Shown one piece after another: positions 46,602 through 64,000 of a stretch of 64,000 nt of DNA. Made by a program: the position numbers and the translations under genes. The notes under the pieces are model-generated. The model was not told the DNA's origin. It was given only the letters and a program-made list of their open reading frames with translations, and made no database searches. This stretch comes from Branchiostoma floridae (taxonomy: Eukaryota; Chordata; Leptocardii; Amphioxiformes; Branchiostomatidae): positions 4,790,206-4,854,205 of the forward strand of contig NC_049979.1 in the NCBI RefSeq assembly GCF_000003815.2, written 5' to 3'. Each line of letters begins with the position of its first letter. Position 1 is the first letter of the stretch.

Positions 46602-49098
46602 CTTGGTGACGTGTCCAACGCAAACATTCGTGATTAATGACGTTATCTCTAATATGCAAATATCATCCAACTGATCAGCTCGTCAGTCGAACAACTGGTG
46701 TTATATGAAGTTATTGATTCGCACCGATAGGTCTGATATGGTAAAAGAAGATTTCCGTATCCACTGGCACTTTTGTTTTCAAGATAGTAATGGTGACGTC
46801 ATGTTAGTAGTATAGTGCACATAACACGACTGTTATTATATGGAGGCTAACGTTACATGCTTTTTGTGTTTTCTTTTGTATATGCATGTAACGTTACAAT
46901 GCATGCACGTTTTTTCACGTGCATCTGTTTTAAAGATTGACTTGATAACGTTAACCAGAGGAGACAACATATTGTGTATTAGAAATTTAGAGCCCTGTAT
47001 GATCCGCAGTTACGAGGAATGACAGTGTCCTGAGAATGGGTGAACGGCCTAAATTGGAACAGGAGTTCTTACCTGCACCAGAAGAACTCTACTCTACTCT
47101 ACACTACTACATTTGCATTCATTTCATGCTATGGAAAAACAAACATGAACGTTACTTATTCTTGTTGTATTTCTAGATTCTAAGACGCTTGTTTTAAAGA
47201 GAAGCAGCCTTTTTCCAAAGTTTCAGTATCTGGTGACCACAGAAAAACATGAATCAGAGGTGTGTGTGGTAAGAATGTTGGTCACTGGTCAGTGACTCTG
47301 TGACTTTTTAACAGGATATCCAACATGTCAAGGTGGAGGTTGGAGGTCTCATCTCCTCTAGGGTATTTCTGTTTAAATGTGATGTCAGGAGGGATTACAA
47401 GTAGATAGATACACAGGAAAACATTTACTTTTTCATCAATGCTTGAATAAAGCAACATTTCTGGGTCTACTGTCTCGTGATTGATAAATGTGACACTTTG
47501 AAATGTCAATGTGTATGTTGGCTTTTACTCTACTAGAAATGGTCAAAGTCTGAGCCAAATAGTCATGAAAGGACAATCCTTTTTGGTACTTTACGAGTAA
47601 CTTAAAGTTGATTCTAAGCTAGGCCACACAAAATTAATTTGTTGATTCACGGATTTAAAAAAAAATATGTATGCTTAACTGGAAAAACATAATGAAAACA
47701 AAGCCCAAGGACCAGGCGTATGCCTTGGCACATTCAGGTTCATGGAGTGGACATGGTCATATTCAAATTTTCCTCCTTGCCCGTTGCATTTAGGATGCAC
47801 GCTTGCTATATTTTCACTTTTAAAAAATCTCTGAAGCAACAAATCAGGAGCCTCATTGACAATCAGTACAATGACTAGTGCTGTAGACATATTCAACTCT
47901 TAACCATTAAGAATCTTCAAAAGTTGTTAGGTTACAAGTAGTTTATTTAAGTTAACCATATGCAGCAATATGAATTGTCATTTCTAATACATGTAGTTGT
48001 TACATCAAGAAAGTCAAGAAATACATTCAAATTTGGTATGATTGGATTCACATAGCACAATAAAACCTTTTTCAGTAGTGGTGGTAGAAATAAGAAAAAA
48101 AATTGACAGGTACTTTAATACCTTTATAAAGACATTAATTCTAATGTATACTTTTAGCTCTTTCTTTGTGCATCTACATACATGTATCTCCCATTCAGTA
48201 TTTGGTCACTACCTTTTACACATGAATAATGCAGCTTTGTGTTCTGCTGCATCGAAACATTTCTCCCGAGTAAGAGTCAGCATTAAATACTCTTCTGCAT
48301 AATAATTTATTTTCTCCATGATAGCTACGTTGAAGGAATGTACTGACGATAAATTCTCACGACGCCACCAACAGATATACTCCAAACTACTGTAAATACA
48401 GAAATGTTCGCGGTGGATTAAGGTTCGCGGTTTTCGCGGTGACCACTTCACCGCGAACTTAAAACCACCAGGAACATTTTTCTATTATGGAATTAGACTG
48501 CAGTCTATGGTGTTACCGCGAACTTAAATCCACCGCGAAAAGTCCCTTTTCCCGCTACCGCGAAATTAAATCCCCGCGAACTTAAATGCATTTACAGTAT
48601 TGCCACACGGACTATCACATAAACACATTATACATGTACATGTACTTTACAAGGGGTGCACATTCATTCACCTAGAGGCTATTGGTTGAAACCTAGCTAC
48701 CTTCAGGGTCGGACAAGTCCACTAGCCTGATTGTCCAGAGCATGTGAAAGTGCTGATCAGGCAAGTGCATGTCCTAGTCCACTTGTCCCATCGGGCAAGT
48801 AAAATTTTTCCATGAGAGAGATTTTGATATACTTGTTACCTTTCATGGTCATAGCATCAAGCATTGGTCAACACAGAAAAATTGAGCCAACAATAAAAGA
48901 AGTCCATTGATGGAATTGAAGTACCAGTACTTAGACAAATGTCATTTAAATGACTGGAAAAGTGAAAAATAGTTTGGACAAGTAAATTTTCTGTACTCGC
49001 CCAATAGGACAAGTGAATTTTAGAAAATTTCTCAAACCCTGTTAACTAGTATGTAGAACATTTGAAGATTTCCGTGACAAATTACTTCTCCTATTGAA
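46602..49098. other. Spacer: TBC1D23 upstream region and ATP6V1A 3' region
   Basis: Both flanking genes are on the minus strand, so this holds the TBC1D23 promoter (left) and the ATP6V1A 3' UTR (right). A minus-strand AATAAA (TTTATT at 48306-48311) lies 790 bp past the ATP6V1A stop. It contains MITE B copy 4 (48388-48600) and a hAT-like fragment at about 48704-49042 (CAGGGTCGGACAAG ... TCAAACCCTG). No open frame looks coding. Confidence 0.5.
48388..48600. mobile_element. MITE family B copy 4
   Basis: TACTGTAAATACAGAAATGT and CTTAAATGCATTTACAGTAT, with CGCGGTTTTCGCGGTGACCA and TTTTCCCGCTACCGCGAAAT inside. Between TBC1D23 and ATP6V1A. Confidence 0.85.
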
Positions 49099-57186
<8,088 letters not shown>

Positions 57187-57577
57187 TGAAAGAAAAATCC
57201 AACACAAATTTCATTAAGTAAATTGTGTATCATTTAAACCTGTCATGAAACTGGCGCAATCTTGCACCCAAACGACAAGTGCCCCATCAGACATCTAGAT
57301 ACATATTGACTGATTGATTTCTGTATCTGTATTGGTAACGTTATAATCAAGGAGGTTATAGCTGCTCTTCATACACATTAGAACTGTACAGTAACTGATC
57401 AGATTCTGAGTTAATATGATACCTGTATTTAATACATTCAATAGATTTTCTATTGAATAATATTCCTATTGGATAATACAACACTCAATATTTTATTGTT
57501 TTTTAAAACATAAACGTTTATTGTTACATTACAATACTGAAATGACAAAAAGGGGGAGTAGAACAGAAAGAAACAAT

Positions 57578-57655
57578 ACATGCAAATATCCTGACTCCCG
57601 GGAATCGAACTGGGGCCGTCAGATCAGAACCCTAGCAATGTATCCGCTTTGCCCA
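57578..57655 (-). mobile_element. tRNA-like SINE head remnant
   Basis: The minus strand contains CAGTTCGATTCCCGGGAGTC (B-box-like) preceded at tRNA spacing by a degraded A box (GGGCAAAGCGGATAC). It does not fold into a full tRNA by eye. Confidence 0.45.
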
Positions 57656-58399
57656 AATTCAATGATACATGGGCTAACACTACAAGCAAAAATCAACCTG
57701 TACCATGGTTATGAATAAGTGGTAATGCTAGAACAAATTACAGTGATGTACAACAACATTTACCAGAGTATAAGTACATCATGACCTTGAAAGCACAAAA
57801 CCATCAATTTCTATGTGAGAAATGTCCAAATGTAACATTAGCTTCAATGGCTGGATGTTGTTCTTCTTCAAGATTGGACCACACCAAGCAGTACGCTCCG
57901 AGTGCACGAGATTCCTCGTTTGCGTGTAAGAAGTTTAGCATGTGTGCAAACGATGGCTACCATCATCTGCTCTCAGCATGGCTCAATAAACCAATATCAT
58001 ATCACACCAACCTGACAAATTTTCATGAAGCAAAAAGGCCCTATGAAATTACCTAAAGGTTAAAACTTCTCGACACAACGACAAGTTTTTATCAGCAGTA
58101 TTACCAAGACAGACAAGATAAATGTACAAGAGAATATCAGTCATATCTGTTTTGCAAACAGCGAAATTATAAAATCTCCTTTTCCCTTTCACATGAGGGG
58201 AGGGCAAGAGATGGGCGTTTTAAAACCTCTGTGATTTCACACTCATGCTGCTGACCGAAAACCACGTAATGAATTCAATACCATACCCTACATCTACACA
58301 ACATGCATGAAGGAATAAAAGGTATGAAAGAGTCTCATCTTATCCAAATTGTCCCTGAACTCACCATTTTGAATCTCTTTCTTTTACAGCCGGCTTCTG

Positions 58400-58499
58400 N
58401 NNNNNNNNNNNNNNNNNNNNNNNNNNNNNNNNNNNNNNNNNNNNNNNNNNNNNNNNNNNNNNNNNNNNNNNNNNNNNNNNNNNNNNNNNNNNNNNNNNN
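58400..58499. other. Assembly gap (100 N)
   Basis: Exactly 100 N, a conventional scaffold gap of unknown true size, in the ATP6V1A-NAA50 intergenic region. Confidence 0.99.
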
Positions 58500-58815
58500 G
58501 GCATGGGCTCCCATAGGTAAAAACAGCGACAGAAAAATATGTCAATATGTAGAATATGAATGTATTTGTCTTCAAAAATATCAATATTGAATTTTTCGAT
58601 GTAAAACCTTCTGAATTTTTGGTTAGAAGCGCTAAATTTTGCGACACCCATCATGCACCTTGCCAGTACCGTGACCCCACGGTTGCTATTTCCGGTGTCC
58701 ATGTGGTGTTCGTTCTGCGGGCGGGAGAGTTTCTAACGCCGGTTACGCGCCAAACTGCACGGGAACGTCTGCCATCAGCGCATCTGCCGTGTAATTCTGC
58801 AGGTATCAAGCAACC

Positions 58816-61025
58816 ATGAGAAGGTAATCATCGTGTTATCGTCGTGTAGTAGCTTTCTCTTGGTCGCCCTCTTTAGAAGAAATGTGTGAACTTTTACCGA
58901 CTAGTTTTTGCAGCATGCATACCAGAGCAGAACCCCCCTCCCCGCCCCTTGTTCTTGGCCCCTGCAGGGATATTCGTGTCAGGTCAAGCCCGGTAGTAGA
59001 AAATTTGCTTTCAAAATATCAGACTATTTAAGTTCATGTTCAAGGTGGTTAGATGGGTGTAACTTAGAAGTACACAGTACATAAAATTCTTTTTGGGTCC
59101 TCAATTTTTGGGAATCCTTGAAAACTGTATGGAAGAAATTATGATAATCTCTGATTCTGTAACTTGATGAACAAATCATCAACTCTTGCCAACTGTTGTT
59201 ACAAGTACCTCATGGCACTTTTAAGTCATTATGGTTGTATGATTGTGTGTCTCGTGGCAAATACCCAAGATGGGCGATTGCGATCATGATGTGATTAGAT
59301 TCTAGTGGGCAAAAAGTAGACGAAATAGCTAATGACTAATTAACGTTACTAGTAATTTGAATATTGATTGTTAATAAAATTTGATACCGTCCTCTTGCCT
59401 GCCAGTCGCTGAATACCCCAGATGTAAATGAAAACAGCAATCGCTCGTACGAGGGTCCACTTCCAATGGTGTATCAAGTAACCTAAAAATAAATGTAGTT
59501 TATTTGTTGTCCAGAATATACATTATGATTCCTGGCTGTGGAAATACTTGCCTTCCATGTGAACTTGTCATGTTACTTCCAGCCGTGGCCAACATATTGA
59601 GCTTGGAGATGTCACTCCACATAACATCAAGCAGCTGAAGAGACTGAACCAGGTGGTGTTTCCTGTCTCATACAACGACAAGTTCTACAAGGACGTGTTA
59701 GAAGTCGGAGAGCTTGCAAAACTGGGTGAGTTTGAAGAACAAGTAAACAAACTTGTTAATGTTTAGACTTAAGAAACATTGATGAAGTTTAGAGAGCCAG
59801 GTAAACAATATCTAAAGACAACTCAATCTCTACAACTGGAGGAAAGACAAAGATTACTTCTGGATGTTTAACAACGCATCCATCACTTTTTTTACTGCAT
59901 CACTAGAATGAACTGGCAGGATAGCCTGGTGTCCAGCCGTATTTGCGGAGAGGACAGAAGAGACTCAGGAGTTATAATACAGCTGGATACTAGGCTAGTG
60001 GCAGAACAATTTATGCGATAAATTGAAAGGTGTGTAATGTTGCCATTTTTTCAAACCTTCTGCCACAGCGTACTACAATGATATTGTTGTGGGAGCCGTG
60101 TGCTGTCGTGTGGACCAGACTGAGGACTCGCGTCGGCTGTACATCATGACGCTAGGATGTCTTGCACCATACCGCAGACTCAGGATAGGTAAGTCACGGC
60201 TGTACAGTTGTATTAGTGGACATGTTGTAGGATCTACTAGTACTGTAATCTCCAAGCAGATCATACGGTAGCATAAGATAGTATCAAAAGCTGCCAGAGA
60301 AGTGAAGCCGACTTAGGAGTGTGTTTTGCTAACAGGGCATGGCAAATGGACACCTCTTGGCTGACTACACTCCTTGGCCAGTTTGGTACTATCTTATGCC
60401 ATCGTAGGATCTGCTTGGAGATTACTAATACTTTAGTTATTGTAACAAAGAATAAACTAGGTGTATCAAATTGGAAAATGTGACAATATTTTGGCCATGG
60501 AAATCATAGTCTTAGTTAAATTGGATTAGAAGCAAATAGTTTTATAATCCTAACAATAGTCTTCCTTTTATTCCCGTAGGGACTGTTATGCTGAATCATG
60601 TGTTGAAGATCTGTGAAGAAGATGGCAACTTCGACAATGTTTTCTTGTATGTATCTGTTAATTTTTCTATATCATGTATTATCAGTGCCTAATGCCTATT
60701 GATAACATTCATGATATATGCTACAAAACCCATGTACTGTACCTGCGTGCCTTATTTGTATATAAAGTCCTGTGTATGTAATAAACATCCCTTACTTTTG
60801 AATTTCTGATGACTCCACTTTTCTCTTACCAGACATGTGCAGATCAACAATGAAGGGGCCATCCGATTCTACCAGAAGTTTGGATTTGAGATCATTGAGA
60901 CAAAAAAGCATTACTACAAGAGAATAGAGCCAGCAGATGCACATGTACTGCAGAAAACATTTGGAAGAGGCATCACTATAGAGAGACCAATCAACAACCA
61001 AGAACAGCAGGAGGACATGTCATAA
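58816..61025 (+). CDS. NAA50: N-alpha-acetyltransferase 50 (NatE catalytic subunit), five exons, 176 residues
   Basis: Acetylates N-terminal Met followed by hydrophobic residues; associates with NatA on ribosomes and is needed for sister-chromatid cohesion. Exons 58816-58823, 59583-59725, 60069-60188, 60580-60646 and 60833-61025 sum to 531 nt with GT-AG borders. The first exon codes only MR plus two bases. Family blocks: IELGDVTPHNIKQLKRLNQV, FPVSYNDKFYKDVLEVGELA, RLYIMTLGCLAPYRRL, FYQKFGFEIIETKKHYYKRI, EPADAHVLQKTFGR. The catalytic Tyr (in RLYIMTLG) and His (in LHVQI) are kept. The GNAT acetyl-CoA loop reads RRLRIG instead of the usual RRLGIG, a Gly-to-Arg change (codon AGG). Start chosen because ATG-AGA-AG joins in phase to CCGTGGCCAACAT and gives the usual short N-terminus. 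Confidence 0.97.
60246..60424. mobile_element. MITE family F copy 3
   Basis: TAATCTCCAAGCAGATCATA and GTAGGATCTGCTTGGAGATTA inverted, 179 bp; GTAGCATAAGATAGTATCAA pairs internally. NAA50 intron. Confidence 0.85.
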
Positions 61026-61822
61026 AGTGTAATGAGTACTGTATATCCAACCAGCATATTGTTTCAGTGTATTTTATTGACTGTGTATTGTCAATAAGTC
61101 AAATACTAGTAAACAAACTGCCTCCATTTGGTCACAAATGAAGAACACCTCTCATCTGTTAAACTTAGCTTTTATAATTTGTGAAAATAGTTACGTAGCG
61201 ATTTGTTTGCATATTCATGACTACTGAAGGGGAAGAGAAAGAGAGAAGGGGAAGTGACTTGTTTGAGAATAAAAGTGATTGTTAAGTACTACCGCTGGCA
61301 TGGCTAAGGAATGAAAATCTGCACATCCATATCTGCATGCTAGTAACACCTGCTGTAATCTATGGTGATCCATTACTTCATACTGCTCTGTAAGAACTAT
61401 CATGCCTTTAAAATTGTTCTATGTCAAATAAGACCTGTTGGTGACCTTGTTCTGGTGATATGTGTAGATTTGAAACAGACATAATTTCTTCATATTTCAT
61501 TCATCCTGCAAACTTAAAGTTGCTAGAGTAGGAATGTTGTATCTCACAAAATATACACACAAGCTCTGAAATGACAAATTAGTGTCAGATGTAATTCATG
61601 CATAATAAAACGTACATGGGCTAAAGTAGCTCACAAGGTAACAAATATTTTTCAACTCAATAGAAAATGGAGATGGTGCACTGTGGGCAATACTTATGTG
61701 AGGAGATAGTGGATTGAGGGTAATGCATGTAGAGTATATTTTTCCTGACGTTTAGTTGTAAACTAGTAGTTGTTTTAATGAAGTGTCTGACATGTATCGC
61801 AACATGGAAAAGCTTCTGCAAA

Positions 61823-61828
61823 AATAAA
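61823..61828 (+). terminator. Polyadenylation signal, NAA50
   Basis: AATAAA at the end of a ~800-bp 3' region after the stop at 61025, followed by a T-rich stretch. Confidence 0.55.
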
Positions 61829-62224
61829 AGATTGATTTACAAAGACGAAGGATTGGTTTTTACTTTGACATGTTTTCTTGGACAAAAGCTTATTGTGTTG
61901 AAATACTAGCACCTATCCCTTGCTTATAACTAGGGATGGAATAAGGCCATGTTGATTTGCCATCTGCACCAACATCAACTTAAATAGATTTGAAAAAAAA
62001 GGGTTTTATATGCAAATAAATGAAAATAAAGTATTTATGACAATCTAAGTGACCTCGAGATACTGTGTTATCCTTCAGAAGATAGTCATGTGTCACATAC
62101 TAAAACTGGATATGTGTGTGCTGTTTGACAAAATATCGTGACTATTCTGTAGTTCTGAAATAAATTGGACTGTTAAAAACTTAGATTTGATCGATGTAGA
62201 GATGGTAGAACTGTGGTGCATGGC

Positions 62225-62369
62225 TACTCTCCTAGCAGAGGTTGGTGGGGAAAATCCTGACCTTTTCCTTGTATACCGTATTTTTCGACCAGTAAGGAGG
62301 CTGGTCGAAAAATACAGCATACAAGGAAAAGGTCACAATTTTTCCCACCAACCTCTGCTTGGAGAGTAG
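62225..62369. mobile_element. MITE family E copy 3, full hairpin
   Basis: TACTCTCCTAGCAGAGGTTG and CAACCTCTGCTTGGAGAGTA; in addition the inner halves pair (CCTTTTCCTTGTATACCGTA; TTTTTCGACCAG), so nearly the whole 145 bp can fold. Between NAA50 and EIF3F. Confidence 0.85.
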
Positions 62370-62553
62370 TGCATGGCAGAGATCCATCAATCATCTCAGC
62401 TGTTGTCTGGAGTGATCCAGCTAAAGTAGGTGTCATCCTGAACTCATGCAAATTCTGAGAGCTTGCTTTACAACAACTTAATTATATATGCATGTAATGA
62501 TGTGGCCCAAAATGATGACTGAAGCACACAAGAAACAGATACCTTATACAGAC

Positions 62554-62559
62554 TTTATT
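62554..62559 (-). terminator. Polyadenylation signal, EIF3F
   Basis: TTTATT on the plus strand is AATAAA on the minus strand, 182 bp past the EIF3F stop codon. Confidence 0.65.
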
Positions 62560-62740
62560 AGATGCCGTGAAAGGTGTCATACCAAATTAATACCAATTCA
62601 TCATTACAGGTGGAATAGAAAGAAATGGTAGGGTTAGGGTGAAAGTGAACCTCCCGTTCCCCCTTGTCCATTCCTTATAGTTATGAGTGAGTCAACAGCT
62701 CCTCTGTTTTTCTAGAAACTCGAATGTCCAAGCTCTCCCC

Positions 62741-63987
62741 TCAGGACATCTTGACTGATAATTTCTCATGGAGCTGGATCTGTGTGTCTGTCAGGTTGGC
62801 CAGGTACACGACCATCAGCAGGTCCTGGAGAGGAAACATGGGTTGATCATTAAAATCAAAGTTTCACCAACAGATGAATACATGTACAACTAAAGCCCAA
62901 CACATCGCTGTCAGTTATGCTCATACATGTACCAGCAAGAACTTTGGCTGATTTAGAGGCTTTCTGGCATTTACAACAAGAAGATCTGTCCTCATAGACT
63001 TGCATGGAGACAACTCTGTAATTTGGAGAAAACTTTGTAATTTGCATGCACAAACTTGTTAGCCTGGGTACCATCCGGAAAGAAGTTTGCTCCTGCGTTC
63101 ATTATATACTATATACAGTCGCTTCTAGCTCTGACATTCATTATACACTGTACATGTATACTAGTATATGATAGCAGAAGCGAACTACTATCCGGATGGT
63201 ACCCAGGCTACAAACTTGTTGAATGGTATCATAAATCTCAGACTCTGGAAAACTGGCAAGGATGTCCCTACTTGCCTGACTAGTATTACAGTGGAATTTA
63301 CCTTCATCATGTTGTTGAGCATACTCTGGAACTCCTCTGGCTCCATCTGTGGTATTTTAGCCACCAGCTGCATCAGCAGACGTCCAACCACGTTGTCAGC
63401 TGTCACCTTCCCAGCCTGAAAGGTCATTGCAAGATTACCATGCTGTCCATCCTGCCGAACTGATAGATCTTTACATGACTACATCTGATGGGAATGGGTT
63501 TTCTGCGCGCACGTTTAAAATCTGTGCATGAAAAATTAATGTTCTTGAAATGTGTCAGAAAATGTGTCTTTGTGTCAGGAATTGTGTCATCTTTTTTAAG
63601 TTTAGAACTGAAAAAAAAATTTGAATCCCCGGGGAATCAGCTAATTTGCTTATTTTCACACGCAAATTTTTAATGCACACAAAACCCTATTCTGATCTGA
63701 CTACTTCACCATTTCTTTTGGTCTTGGTATAAAATTTAAGATCTAAATGGCATCATTGAATATGAGATATTCAAGCTGTGTCATAACATTAACAAAGAGA
63801 AATTAGGTCTATACAACTCCAACTCGGCCAACCTATCACAATAAACTTACCAATACGTCGTCCACATAGGCGATAACAGTAGTCAGTAGCTCTTGCAGCT
63901 TGGCTGCCTGGTTCCCAACAGCAGACAGGTCAGGTAACATGGAGATGGTGCTGTTGGGTGCAGTTTTCCCCTGCTGGATCAAACTCA
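62741..63987 (-). CDS. EIF3F: Eukaryotic translation initiation factor 3 subunit F, last three exons (5' part beyond the window)
   Basis: Non-catalytic MPN subunit of the eIF3 complex, which assembles translation pre-initiation complexes. Exons 63987-63851, 63415-63302 and 62824-62741 join in phase and end with TGA. They read MLPDLSAVGNQAAKLQELLT, AVIAYVDDVL, AGKVTADNVVGRLLMQLVAK, IPQMEPEEFQSMLNN and DLLMVVYLANLTDTQIQLHE, KLSVKMS. The pattern (DLL...YLANLT..QI.L.EKL, GKV.ADN.VGR.LM.LV) is that of the eIF3f C-terminal helical region. The acceptor at 63988 (CTTGTAG) marks the limit of what can be read; the MPN domain must lie to the right. Convergent with NAA50. Confidence 0.92.
63061..63209. 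mobile_element. 149-bp palindromic MITE in an EIF3F intron
   Basis: AGCCTGGGTACCATCCGGA and TCCGGATGGTACCCAGGCT are perfect inverted ends. The interior is AT-rich (TATACTATATACAGTCGCTT). It lies in the intron between exons 63415-63302 and 62824-62741. Confidence 0.85.
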
Positions 63988-64000
63988 CTACAAGATGATG

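Larger units (their letters stand above)
57187..58815. promoter_or_regulatory. Divergent ATP6V1A / NAA50 promoter region
   Basis: ATP6V1A is transcribed leftward and NAA50 rightward. The NAA50 ATG is at 58816 and the ATP6V1A start exon begins at 57186, preceded by an acceptor, so a noncoding ATP6V1A exon should lie further right, probably in 58500-58800. That block is GC-richer and CpG-containing. No TATA box stands out. It includes a tRNA-like SINE remnant at 57578-57655 and a 100-N gap. Confidence 0.5.

Overview
This is animal nuclear DNA. Genes are split by GT-AG introns, polyadenylation signals are present, and all recognisable proteins are conserved bilaterian ones. The protein sequences, compact introns and very high load of short palindromic DNA transposons (MITEs) fit a cephalochordate (Branchiostoma, amphioxus) best. 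That assignment is inference. Three N runs (29985-30727, 57058-57163, 58400-58499) show a draft assembly.

Left part (1-31 kb): 1-5.3 kb is repeat-rich with no gene I can assign. The minus-strand unit at 18799-5340 begins with seven exons encoding a gephyrin-type MogA domain (molybdopterin adenylyltransferase). It continues, in perfect splice phase, into three exons for an unrecognised nuclear-looking protein with a Cys/His cluster, a basic stretch and a Glu-rich stretch. Read through, the ten exons give 869 residues, a possible MogA-domain fusion lacking the usual gephyrin E domain. Head-to-head with it lies a plus-strand gene (19961-28633, ten coding exons, 770 residues) for a WD40-repeat protein I cannot name. 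A 1.79-kb hAT-like transposon with perfect 8-bp target duplications sits in one of its introns.

Middle (31.7-46.6 kb, minus): TBC1D23, complete in 19 exons (700 residues). It is a bridging factor for endosome-to-Golgi carriers.

Right part (49-64 kb): ATP6V1A (minus, 13 coding exons plus a start exon that runs into a gap), the catalytic A subunit of the V-ATPase. NAA50 (plus, 5 exons, 176 residues), an N-alpha-acetyltransferase, is divergent from it. The last three exons of EIF3F (minus) run off the right edge. TBC1D23, ATP6V1A and NAA50 orthologues all lie on human chromosome 3q, and ATP6V1A and NAA50 are divergent neighbours there too, so the window appears to keep ancient synteny.

Introns and spacers are filled with at least ten MITE families, several hAT-like non-autonomous elements (some nested), two tRNA-derived SINEs, truncated non-LTR retrotransposon 3' ends and an intronic minisatellite. 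Exon coordinates were worked out by hand from splice signals and reading phase and could be off by a base or two.
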